From assembly GCA_949742895.1 (NCBI GenBank), contig CATJRT010000188.1:1-19229 (forward strand): a stretch of DNA of 19,229 bases, given 5' to 3'. Shown piece by piece: positions 8,495 to 14,483 of this stretch (position 1 is the stretch's first letter; every line of letters starts with the position of its first letter). The notes under the pieces were generated by a model. It was given only the letters and a program-made list of their open reading frames with translations. It had not been told where the DNA came from and ran no database searches. Both the position numbers and the translations under genes were made by a program. The stretch comes from an uncultured Eubacteriales bacterium (GTDB lineage Bacteria; Bacillota_A; Clostridia; Oscillospirales; Oscillospiraceae).

Positions 8495-8845
8495 TCACTC
8501 TTTTCCTGATATGAGTTGGTCGCCTGGATGGAATTCGTGGGGGGTGCGTTCTGCGATCCCCAGGGCGTAATGTCCGTTGAAGGGGCCGTCTGCGCTGGCA
8601 GTGTCCGGGCAGAGAAGCTGGCCGGACTGGCCGGCGGACTGGGTCTGCTCGATCTGCCAGACGATGCAGGGAAAGTGGCGGCCGTCTGCGGCAGCGCAGA
8701 CCACGGCGTCGCCCTTATGTACCTCGCCGCTTGTAACCTGGCCGGTGACCACCACACCCCGTCCCTTGATGGAGAATACATCGTCGATGCGAAAGGAGAA
8801 GCCATCCGGTGCGCTGTGGTTCTGCTTGGATGAAAATGGGGTCAT
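8495..8845 (-). CDS. Stand-alone EF-Tu domain 2-like small protein
   Basis: A 116-residue protein whose core, FRIDDVFSIKGRGVVVTGQV (residues 18-37) followed by SGEVHKGDAVV, looks like the second beta-barrel domain of translational GTPases such as EF-Tu and SelB. No GTPase domain (no GxxxxGK, DxxG or NKxD motif) is present. The C-terminal half (VWQIEQTQSAGQSGQLLCP) continues the barrel pattern, where EF-Tu has its MFRK and G.NVG.LLRG strands. The ATG follows GGAGGG. It is sandwiched in an amino-acid operon, 15 bp after thrH and 6 bp before the DUF1015 gene. Its role is unknown; a small binding or scaffold protein is one possibility. Confidence 0.82.
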   Translation of the reverse strand: MTPFSSKQNHSAPDGFSFRIDDVFSIKGRGVVVTGQVTSGEVHKGDAVVCAAADGRHFPCIVWQIEQTQSAGQSGQLLCPDTASADGPFNGHYALGIAERTPHEFHPGDQLISGKE

Positions 8846-8860
8846 GATAGCCCTCCTTTC

Positions 8861-9403
8861 TTAGCCCAGCGCGGCCTTGATGGCGTCGGTAGATTTGAAG
8901 AGGAAACCCGCCTTGCTGGCCTGGATCATGGCCAGGTCGTTGAAGCTGTCCCCGGCGGCGATGGTGTCGAAGCCGCAGGACTGCAAAGCCCGCACAGTGG
9001 TGAGCTTGGACTTCTCGCAGCGCATTTTGTAGCCTGTGATCGCGCCGTTTTCGGCTACCTCCAGTGTATTGCAGAAGATGGCGGGCCAGTCCAGCTTTTT
9101 CATCAGAGGCTTGGCAAACTGTTCAAAGGTGTCGCTCAGAATGACCACCTGCGTGAGGGTGCGCAGTTCGTCCAGAAACGCCTTGGCCCCGGGCAAGGGG
9201 TCGATTTTGGCGATGGTTGCCTGGATCTCCTTCAGGCCCAGGCCGTGCTCGCGCAGCACATTCAGCCGCCAGGCCATCAGCTTGTCGTAATCCGGTTCGT
9301 CCCGTGTGGTGCGGCGCAGCTCAGGGATTCCGCTGGCCTCGGCGAAGGCAATCCATATCTCGGGGACCAGTACACCCTCCATATCCAAACAGACGATGTT
9401 CAT
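8861..9403 (-). CDS. thrH: ThrH-type HAD phosphatase (phosphoserine phosphatase/homoserine kinase), shortened C-terminus
   Basis: A 180-residue HAD-superfamily protein very like Pseudomonas ThrH. Motif I is CLDMEG with nucleophile Asp7 and the ThrH-specific Glu9 in place of Asp. The substrate-cap segment is VLVPEIWIAFAEASGI, motif II is Ser90 (VVILSDTF), and motif IV is GDSFND (151-156). Family knowledge: ThrH dephosphorylates phosphoserine to serine and can transfer phosphate to homoserine. The family is usually about 200-205 residues; here the tail runs FKSTDAIKAALG-stop and lacks about 20-25 residues. The ATG at 9403 follows GAGGAAGGAAG; the longer in-frame ORF upstream is antisense shadow of the aminotransferase region. 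It is part of the Lrp operon, 64 bp after the aminotransferase. Confidence 0.92.
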   Translation of the reverse strand: MNIVCLDMEGVLVPEIWIAFAEASGIPELRRTTRDEPDYDKLMAWRLNVLREHGLGLKEIQATIAKIDPLPGAKAFLDELRTLTQVVILSDTFEQFAKPLMKKLDWPAIFCNTLEVAENGAITGYKMRCEKSKLTTVRALQSCGFDTIAAGDSFNDLAMIQASKAGFLFKSTDAIKAALG

Positions 9404-9467
9404 GCAAATCTTCCTTCCTCTCCCGCGCCCGTTGCGGACGGGGTATAATCTTAAAGATATTGAGGGG

Positions 9468-10637
9468 TCAGCGCAGGGTGGACAGGAACCGTTCCAGTCG
9501 CTCCAGGGCCTCGGCCAGGTTGCGCATGGACGCGGCGTAGCAGGCCCGGACATAGCCCTCTCCACCGGGGCCGAAGGCGGAGCCGGGAATGACCGCCACC
9601 CGCTCCGCTTCCAGGAACCGGTCACAGAATTCCTCGCTGGACAGTCCGGTGGACTGGATGCAGGGGAAGGTGTAAAACGCGCCCCTTGGCTCGAAACAGT
9701 CCAGGCCCAACCGGCGAAAGCCGTCCACCAGGAACCGGCGGCGGCCGTCATATTCCGCCTGCATGGCCTCAATGTCCCCGTCGCCGTTGTCCAGGGCCTC
9801 AATGGCGGCGTACTGGCTGGTGGTGGGGGCGGACATGATGGCGTACTGGTGGAGCTTGGTCATGGCGGAGATGAGGGGCTTGGGCCCGCAGGCGTAGCCC
9901 AGCCGCCAGCCTGTCATGGAATAGGCCTTGGAAAAGCCGTTGATGACGATGGTGCGTTCATACATATCCGGGAGATTTGCCATGGATATGTGGCGTTGTC
10001 CGTAGGTCAGCTCGGCGTAAATTTCATCGGAAATGACCATAATATCGGTGCCCTGCAGCACGTCCGCCAGCGCCTCCAGGTGCGTTTTTTCCATGATGCC
10101 GCCGGTGGGGTTGTTGGGGAAGGGGAGCACCACCGCCTTGGTGCGGGGGGAGATGGCCGCTTTCAGCTCATCGGGGGTGAGGCGGAAGTCGTTTTCTGCC
10201 TTTGTTTCTACCGTCACGGGCACGCCGTGGAGGGTGGACACAAGCGGGCCGTAGCACACAAAGGACGGGGTGGGGATAATGACCTCGTCCCCCGCTTCCA
10301 GCAGGCAGCGGAAGGCCAGATCCAGGCCCTCGCTGCCACCCACCGTAACCAGGATTTGGCCGGTGGGAGCATATTCCAGATTGAACCGGCGCTTGAGATA
10401 CCGGGAGATGGCAGTACGCAGGTCGGACAGGCCCGCATTGGGGGTGTATTTGGTGAAGCCCTTTTCCAGGGAGAAAATGCCTGCGTCACGGATATGCCAG
10501 GGGGTCTGGAAGTCAGGCTCCCCAATGCCCAGGGAAATGCCTCCCTCCATGCCCTGGAGGAGGTCGAAATATTTTCGGATGCCGGAGGGCTGAATATCCT
10601 GCACCCGGCCGCACATGATTTTGCTATAGTCTATCAT
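9468..10637 (-). CDS. Class I/II pyridoxal-phosphate aminotransferase
   Basis: A 389-residue fold-type I aminotransferase. Visible motifs are PNNPTGG (174-180, Asn176), ISDEIYAEL (Asp204, contacts the pyridine nitrogen), and INGFSKAYSMTGWRLGY with the PLP-binding Lys237. Near the C-terminus is a GYVRACYAAS strand with the substrate-carboxylate arginine. It transfers amino groups between an amino acid and a 2-oxo acid; the exact substrate (aspartate, aromatic or branched-chain) cannot be read off the sequence. The ATG overlaps the stop of the Lrp/AsnC gene by four bases (ATGA). This regulator-aminotransferase pair suggests that the regulator senses the substrate or product of the enzyme (inference). 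Confidence 0.93.
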   Translation of the reverse strand: MIDYSKIMCGRVQDIQPSGIRKYFDLLQGMEGGISLGIGEPDFQTPWHIRDAGIFSLEKGFTKYTPNAGLSDLRTAISRYLKRRFNLEYAPTGQILVTVGGSEGLDLAFRCLLEAGDEVIIPTPSFVCYGPLVSTLHGVPVTVETKAENDFRLTPDELKAAISPRTKAVVLPFPNNPTGGIMEKTHLEALADVLQGTDIMVISDEIYAELTYGQRHISMANLPDMYERTIVINGFSKAYSMTGWRLGYACGPKPLISAMTKLHQYAIMSAPTTSQYAAIEALDNGDGDIEAMQAEYDGRRRFLVDGFRRLGLDCFEPRGAFYTFPCIQSTGLSSEEFCDRFLEAERVAVIPGSAFGPGGEGYVRACYAASMRNLAEALERLERFLSTLR

Positions 10638-11116
10638 TCAAATACAAACCTTTCCTCCTGGACCTCCTGGGTGGGGAAGATCAGGTGCTTTTCCTTATAT
10701 TTTTTCAAGATGAAGTGGGTGGCTGTGCCGGTAACACCCTCAATGGGGGCCAGCTTTTCTCCCACGAACTGCGCCACCTCCCGCAGGGTGCGCCCGGAGA
10801 TGATGACCGTCAGATCGTAGGCTCCGCCGGACATGAGGTAAAGGCTCTCTACCTCGTCGTACTGGTAGATGCGCTGGGCGATGCGGTCGAAGCCCTCGCC
10901 TCGCTGGGGGATGACGCTCACCTCGATCAGGGCGGTGACCGCCTCGCGCTGGGTGCGGTCCCAGTCCACAATGGTCTTGTAGCCCAAGATGACGCGGTCC
11001 TTTTCATATTGTGCGATGGCGTCGGCGACCTCATCTACGGTGGAGCTGGTCATGGCGGCCAGTTGGGTGTGGGTCAGGGTGGAGTCGTTCTCCAAAAGCT
11101 GGAGCAGATCCTTCAT
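10634..11116 (-). CDS. Lrp/AsnC family transcriptional regulator
   Basis: A 160-residue regulator with an N-terminal winged-helix half (LLQLLENDSTLTHTQLAAMT… about residues 4-45) and a C-terminal RAM/AsnC ligand-binding half (ALIEVSVIPQRGEGFDRIAQ, then YLMSGGAYDLTVIISG and a REVAQFVGEKLAPIEGV helix). Such proteins bind amino acids and form octamers on DNA. The ATG at 11116 follows AGGAGGAACC. The gene heads a five-gene operon and overlaps the aminotransferase start by four bases. A 23-bp palindrome overlapping its -10 makes autoregulation likely. Confidence 0.94.
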   Translation of the reverse strand: MKDLLQLLENDSTLTHTQLAAMTSSTVDEVADAIAQYEKDRVILGYKTIVDWDRTQREAVTALIEVSVIPQRGEGFDRIAQRIYQYDEVESLYLMSGGAYDLTVIISGRTLREVAQFVGEKLAPIEGVTGTATHFILKKYKEKHLIFPTQEVQEERFVFE

Positions 11117-11140
11117 AGGGGGTTCCTCCTGTGCGAAATC

Positions 11141-11163
11141 AATGATAGATAATATTCATCATT
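11141..11163. promoter_or_regulatory. Candidate operator of the Lrp/AsnC operon
   Basis: A 23-bp imperfect palindrome with outer arms AATGAT/ATCATT and inner triplets matching around a central base; only the two positions at 7-8 of each half fail. It overlaps the last bases of the -10 and the expected transcription start, the usual place for a repressor site, and is AT-rich as Lrp/AsnC sites usually are. Confidence 0.6.
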
Positions 11164-11189
11164 ATATACGCGAACGGGTGGAATGGCAA
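11161..11189 (-). promoter_or_regulatory. SigA promoter of the Lrp-aminotransferase operon
   Basis: On the minus strand TTGCCA (11189-11184), a 17-bp spacer and TATAAT (11166-11161). The start codon is 45 bp downstream, across the palindrome. Confidence 0.82.
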
Positions 11190-11205
11190 TCCCTTTTTCT
11201 GCTTT

Positions 11206-11235
11206 TCATAAAAAGAAGCAGCCGGTGCATACTAT
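11206..11235 (+). promoter_or_regulatory. Possible SigE (mother-cell) promoter for the polysaccharide deacetylase
   Basis: TCATAAAA (11206-11213), a 14-bp spacer and CATACTAT (11228-11235) resemble the sporulation sigma-E pattern TCATATT-N14-CATACAAT. No good SigA promoter is visible between 11190 and 11308. This is weak evidence from a short, loose consensus. The leader to ATG 11309 would be about 65 bp, with nothing else recognisable in it. Confidence 0.35.
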
Positions 11236-11308
11236 GGGAGCTTGCGGGTGAACGGTTGGGATATGGCGCGGTAATATGCCAGTCCTGGAATAGAAAGGCG
11301 GGAGCGGC

Positions 11309-12046
11309 ATGGCGAAATGGAAAAAAAATGTGCGCAAAGGGATACTGGCGGCGCTGCTGGGGGCGTTGGCGTTGACCTGTGGCTGGCCGCGCTGGCATCA
11401 GGGCGGCCAAACGGCCTTTGGAACGGCGGAGCTGCCCGCAGGTCCGCTGGTGGCCCTTACCTTTGACGACGGCCCCCGTGCATCCACCACCGAGACGCTG
11501 CTGGACGCCCTGAGTCGGCGGGGAGTCCACGCCACCTTTTTCGTGGTGGGGGAGAACGTAGAGGGGAATGAAGAGCTGCTCCAGCGCATGGTCCGGGAGG
11601 GCCACCAGATCGGTCTGCACACCTACCATCATAAGGTGCTGGCCCAGCTCAACGCGGCGGATTTTTATGCTGAGGTGGATTCCCTGCGGGACAGGCTGAC
11701 CCAGCTTCTGGGCGGGGAGCGGTTTATGCTCCGCCCGCCCTTCGGTATGATGAACGCCACAACCCAGGACCGGGCGGGAGCGCCCATCATCCTGTGGTCA
11801 GTGGACCCGGAGGATTGGTCCGACCGCGACACCGCCCGGCAGGTGGCGCACATTGTGGACAATGCCCAGGACGGGGACATCATCCTGCTCCACGACATCT
11901 ATTCTTCCAGCGTGGAGACTGCCATCCAAGTGGTGGATGCGCTGATGGCCAGGGGTTACCGGTTCGTCACGGTGGAGGAGTTGTTTGCAATGCGGGGGGT
12001 GGAGGCGGAAAACGGACAGGTGTACCGGAGTCTGCCGCCAGGTTAG
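11309..12046 (+). CDS. Polysaccharide deacetylase (NodB domain), membrane-anchored
   Basis: A 245-residue carbohydrate esterase family 4 protein. A short signal anchor (GILAALLGALALTC, residues 11-24) is followed by the NodB domain with all five motifs: TFDDGP (51-56; Asp53 catalytic, Asp54 metal), HxxxH as HTYHH (His104 and His108, metal), RPPFG (142-146), WSVDPEDW (163-170) and IILLHD (191-196). It removes N-acetyl (or muramyl) groups from peptidoglycan or another polysaccharide outside the membrane. The possible SigE promoter and the PdaA/PdaB-like size hint at spore cortex or sporangium wall modification, but this is inference. The ATG follows GAAAGGCGGGAG. It is a single gene, convergent with the EIIC-like permease. 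Confidence 0.94.
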   Translation: MAKWKKNVRKGILAALLGALALTCGWPRWHQGGQTAFGTAELPAGPLVALTFDDGPRASTTETLLDALSRRGVHATFFVVGENVEGNEELLQRMVREGHQIGLHTYHHKVLAQLNAADFYAEVDSLRDRLTQLLGGERFMLRPPFGMMNATTQDRAGAPIILWSVDPEDWSDRDTARQVAHIVDNAQDGDIILLHDIYSSSVETAIQVVDALMARGYRFVTVEELFAMRGVEAENGQVYRSLPPG

Positions 12047-12069
12047 GCCCGCACAAGGCGGAAATAAAG

Positions 12070-12105
12070 CGCGGACGGAGTGCCCGTCCGCGTTTATTGT
12101 TCATT
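12070..12105. terminator. Intrinsic terminator between deacetylase and EIIC-like permease
   Basis: CGCGGACGG (12070-12078) pairs exactly with CCGTCCGCG (12084-12092) around AGTGC, followed by TTTATTGTTCATTTG. The minus-strand side is flanked by CTTTATTT, so it probably serves both convergent genes. Confidence 0.85.
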
Positions 12106-12109
12106 TGTT

Positions 12110-13210
12110 TTAGTCCAGCTTGAGGTCGCCCTCCTTGATCCACCCCAACCTCCGGCATGGGATGCCGATGAGCCAGGCAAGCACAGCGGGCAGAATAAAG
12201 GAAACCAAGATCAGCCCGATCCACTCAAACGCCCCCGGTGTAATGGCAATAGCGCCGTTGGCAAGGGCCTTTTCGCTGGGGGCCAGCCAGCCCGTCCACA
12301 CGCCGATCTGCCCTACCAGTCCGCAGGTGCCCATGCCGGAGGACACTGGGGGGCCGTTCATCTCCAGCTTGAACAGGCAAGTGGCAATGGGTCCGGTGAT
12401 GGCGGAGGCCAGCGTGGCGGGGATCCAGACCCTGGGGTTCTTCACGATGTTGGGCATTTGCAGCATGGACGTGCCCAGCCCCTGGCTCACCAGCCCGCCC
12501 CAGCGGTTTTCCCGGAAGGACAGCACGGCGAAGCCCACCATCTGGGCACAGCAGCCCGCCACCGCCGCGCCCCCTGCCAGCCCGGTGAGGCCGAAGGCGG
12601 CGCAGATGGCGGCAGAGGAGATGGGCAGGGTGAGCGCCACGCCGATGACCACGGACACGATGACGCCCATGAAGAAGGGCTGGAGGTCTGTGGCCCACAT
12701 GATGACGTTGCCCACGGCGGTGGCGGCGGTGCCGATGGCCGGGGCAATCAGGGCGGACAGCCCCACGCCCGAGAGGATCGTCACCAGCGGGGTGACCAGT
12801 ATGTCGATCTTCGTCTCTTTGGACACGGCCTTGCCCAGCTCGGCGGCGATGATGGCGATGAACAGAACCGCCAGCGGACCGCCGGACCCGGCCTGCCCCT
12901 CGATGAGGCTGGTGCTGCCCAAGGCGTTGGCAGCGTAGCCCACTGTAGCCAAGGAGAACAGCACCATGGGTGGGGCCTTCAGCGCCCAGCCGATGGCCAC
13001 GGCCATAGCCGCGCCGCTCATGGCGGAGGCGTAGGCCCCCGCGTCCGTCAGGAAGGACAGGTCGAGCTGTTCCCCCAGGGTTTTGATGATGGTGCCGATG
13101 AGCAGGGAGCAGAACAGGCCCTGGGCCATGGCCCCCAATGCGTCGATGCCATAGCGCTTGCCGGATATGACGATGTCCTTGCGCTTCAGAAATGCCTTGA
13201 ATTTTTCCAT
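12110..13210 (-). CDS. Orphan PTS EIIC-like (PF13303) membrane permease, candidate nicotinate/NAD-precursor transporter
   Basis: A 366-residue, very hydrophobic protein with about eight to ten membrane segments and the glycine/alanine-rich pattern of the PTS_EIIC_2 family (YGIDALGAMAQGLF near the start; a conserved GMGTCGLVGQIG stretch and NGAIAITPGAFEW late in the protein). No EIIA or EIIB partner, phosphoacceptor cysteine domain or sugar gene is nearby, so it may act as a plain permease. It lies directly downstream of niaR on the same strand, with its own promoter overlapped by a large palindrome. That makes a NiaR-controlled niacin-type transporter a reasonable inference, not an established fact. 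I prefer ATG 13210 because GAGGG is six bases upstream; ATG 13216 would abut the ribosome site. Confidence 0.85.
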   Translation of the reverse strand: MEKFKAFLKRKDIVISGKRYGIDALGAMAQGLFCSLLIGTIIKTLGEQLDLSFLTDAGAYASAMSGAAMAVAIGWALKAPPMVLFSLATVGYAANALGSTSLIEGQAGSGGPLAVLFIAIIAAELGKAVSKETKIDILVTPLVTILSGVGLSALIAPAIGTAATAVGNVIMWATDLQPFFMGVIVSVVIGVALTLPISSAAICAAFGLTGLAGGAAVAGCCAQMVGFAVLSFRENRWGGLVSQGLGTSMLQMPNIVKNPRVWIPATLASAITGPIATCLFKLEMNGPPVSSGMGTCGLVGQIGVWTGWLAPSEKALANGAIAITPGAFEWIGLILVSFILPAVLAWLIGIPCRRLGWIKEGDLKLD

Positions 13211-13227
13211 TTCCATCCCTCACAAAA

Positions 13228-13267
13228 AATAGTCCACATATGTGTCTTGACACATGTGTGGACTATT
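13228..13267. promoter_or_regulatory. 40-bp near-perfect palindrome, probable NiaR operator
   Basis: 19-bp arms (13228-13246 and 13249-13267) separated by only TT, with a single G-T mismatch. The core is ATGTGTC-TT-GACACAT. It overlaps the -10 of the EIIC-like gene and extends past the transcription start, so a bound repressor would block initiation. The core is a TGTC..GACA inverted repeat of the kind I recall for NiaR sites; this was not checked against a motif model. Confidence 0.8.
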
Positions 13268-13292
13268 ATACAAAGCGGTATGGAAATGTCAA
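13265..13292 (-). promoter_or_regulatory. SigA promoter of the EIIC-like permease
   Basis: On the minus strand TTGACA (13292-13287), a 16-bp spacer and TATAAT (13270-13265). Both hexamers are consensus. The -10 overlaps the end of the 13228-13267 palindrome. The 34 bases between niaR and this promoter contain no terminator. Confidence 0.85.
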
Positions 13293-13326
13293 CCGTGTTT
13301 TTGACCAAAGTTTGGGCACAGAGGCG

Positions 13327-13836
13327 CTATCGGGCCAGAAAGCCCTCCTGCTCCAGGGCGGCGACTGCCCGGTCGAAGGCGGCCTGGTTGGGGCACCGCA
13401 GGGTATGCAGATGGATGCCATCGGTGAGGGACGACAAGGGCAGGGCGGAGTTTCCCTCAAGTTTTCGTATAAACTCCGAGATATCATACCGGGAGGAGAG
13501 ATCCAGCGGCCCGGTGAGCTGGCCATACACCGGGTGATCCACCACCACGTCCACCACGGTGCAACCCTGGTCCACGATCAAGGTCAGCTCCCGCTCCATG
13601 TCCTCGGGGGCATGGAAGCAGGCTACGGCGCGGACCAGCCCCGTTTGGGGGCGGTCCAGCACATACCCCCTGGGAGTGGCGGTGATGGGGGAGCCCCCTG
13701 CCCGGAGCAGGGCCACGTCCCCCACGATGATCTGGCGGCTCACCGACAGCCGTTGGGCCAGGACGGCGGCAGGCAGAGGACGATCGGCTTGATCCAGTTC
13801 ATCCAAAATGCGCTGACGGCGCTGTGCGGCGTTCAT
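13327..13836 (-). CDS. niaR: NiaR family transcriptional repressor (HTH_11 + 3H domain)
   Basis: A 169-residue protein with an N-terminal HTH_11 winged helix (QRRQRILDELDQADRPLPAA, then LAQRLSVSRQIIVGDVALLR, residues 27-46). The C-terminal 3H domain carries its histidines in ACFHAPED (His75), VVDHPVYG (His101) and GIHLHTLRCP (His142, His144). Family knowledge: NiaR (YrxA) binds a metal and nicotinate and represses NAD biosynthesis and niacin uptake genes in Firmicutes. The size is normal. The ATG at 13836 follows AAGGAGATC; the in-frame region upstream contains the promoter and is not coding. It is transcribed toward the EIIC-like permease. Confidence 0.93.
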   Translation of the reverse strand: MNAAQRRQRILDELDQADRPLPAAVLAQRLSVSRQIIVGDVALLRAGGSPITATPRGYVLDRPQTGLVRAVACFHAPEDMERELTLIVDQGCTVVDVVVDHPVYGQLTGPLDLSSRYDISEFIRKLEGNSALPLSSLTDGIHLHTLRCPNQAAFDRAVAALEQEGFLAR

Positions 13837-13867
13837 GGCAGATCTCCTTCCAGAATGTTTCAAATGG

Positions 13868-13896
13868 AGTATACCACACAACAGGGAAGGTGGCAA
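13868..13896 (-). promoter_or_regulatory. SigA promoter of niaR
   Basis: On the minus strand TTGCCA (13896-13891), a 17-bp spacer and TATACT (13873-13868), 31 bp upstream of the niaR start codon. I see no copy of the 13228-13267 palindrome here, so niaR may not be autoregulated through the same site. Confidence 0.7.
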
Positions 13897-13899
13897 GGG

Positions 13900-13929
13900 T
13901 TGACAGGGCGAACGTTCCTGTGATATTCT
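13900..13929 (+). promoter_or_regulatory. SigA promoter for the RRXRR-like gene
   Basis: TTGACA (13900-13905), an 18-bp spacer and TATTCT (13924-13929) with an extended TGA. It points away from niaR. The leader (about 65 bp) to ATG 14001 shows no further structure I can name. Confidence 0.65.
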
Positions 13930-14000
13930 AAAATCGGACTGGGGAGGGCACCCATTACAAAAAACGGCGTCCGGATACCTGCATTGATTCAGACAGGGGG

Positions 14001-14444
14001 ATGACACCCATCGAAAAAAATATTCATGTCGTGGATGAACAGGGTAACGTATACGAAGCGACCTGGCCCAAACGGGCCAGAGGTCTTGTGAAAAACGGCA
14101 GGGCGCGCTTCATCTCAGAAGATACGATATGCCTTGCGTGCCCGCCAGATACAAGTTTGGAGGACACTGAAATGAACGATAATAAAGTGGAATTGAGCTG
14201 GCTGCTCCAGCAGATCGCCGCCATCCAGGGCGACACCGAATACTTGAAAGCGGGCCTTGACCAGCTTTTCCAGATGGGCGTGGGGGACAGCGGCGAGTCC
14301 TATTCCCCGGGCAACATCCTGGGCAAAGCCAAGGCCGATGCCTTGGGCAGCATGATCCGGGGCCGGGAGACCACCAACCAGCAGCTTTTGCAGCTGTATG
14401 AGAAAATGTACGATGACCTGATCGGCCACGATCATAAGCAATAA
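14001..14444 (+). CDS. Small protein with RRXRR/PLN-like N-terminal module and helical C-terminus
   Basis: A 147-residue protein of unknown function. Residues 8-47 (IHVVDEQGNVYEATWPKRAR, then GLVKNGRARFISEDTICLA) resemble the short basic module found at the N-terminus of RRXRR proteins and IscB-type nucleases, where a V.D..G.…P.RAR.L.K.GRA…ICL pattern recurs. No HNH or RuvC motif follows. The rest (from about residue 59) is mostly helical (VELSWLLQQIAAIQ, LLQLYEKMYDDLIG). The ATG at 14001 has AGGGGG directly against it, which is poor spacing, while an in-frame ATG at 14172 has an ideal GGAGG eight bases upstream. The gene may make two products or consist of a module grafted onto an older 90-residue gene. 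Confidence 0.75.
   Translation: MTPIEKNIHVVDEQGNVYEATWPKRARGLVKNGRARFISEDTICLACPPDTSLEDTEMNDNKVELSWLLQQIAAIQGDTEYLKAGLDQLFQMGVGDSGESYSPGNILGKAKADALGSMIRGRETTNQQLLQLYEKMYDDLIGHDHKQ
14159..14174 (+). promoter_or_regulatory. Strong internal ribosome site and alternative start
   Basis: GGAGG (14159-14163) followed by eight bases and an in-frame ATG (14172-14174). It would give a 90-residue protein starting MNDNKVELSW, without the basic N-terminal module. The site is better than the one for ATG 14001. Confidence 0.6.
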
Positions 14445-14450
14445 AAACCG

Positions 14451-14483
14451 TCCGGCCCCGCGAAAGCGGGGCCGGATGCTTTT
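14451..14483. terminator. Bidirectional intrinsic terminator with GAAA loop
   Basis: TCCGGCCCCGC (14451-14461) pairs perfectly with GCGGGGCCGGA (14466-14476) around a GAAA tetraloop. The plus side ends in GCTTTTATG and the minus side in GGTTTTTATT. It serves the RRXRR-like gene and the convergent hypothetical gene. Confidence 0.92.

Noticed and set aside
9428..9442. Hairpin CCCGT/ACGGG between the aminotransferase and thrH genes
   Set aside because: It has only five base pairs and no T-run; too weak to call a terminator or attenuator.
9306..10820. 504-codon plus-strand ORF
   Set aside because: It is antisense to the aminotransferase, ThrH and Lrp genes, has a Gly/His/Gln-rich nonsense composition and no family motifs; long shadow ORFs are expected at this GC content.
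12080..13537. 485-codon plus-strand ORF
   Set aside because: It is antisense to the EIIC-like permease, full of His/Gly/Gln repeats reflecting hydrophobic codons on the other strand, and lacks a ribosome site.
13908..13922. LexA (SOS) box, CGAACGTTCC
   Set aside because: The Firmicute SOS box needs four bases between GAAC and GTTC; here they are adjacent, so it is just a short palindrome.
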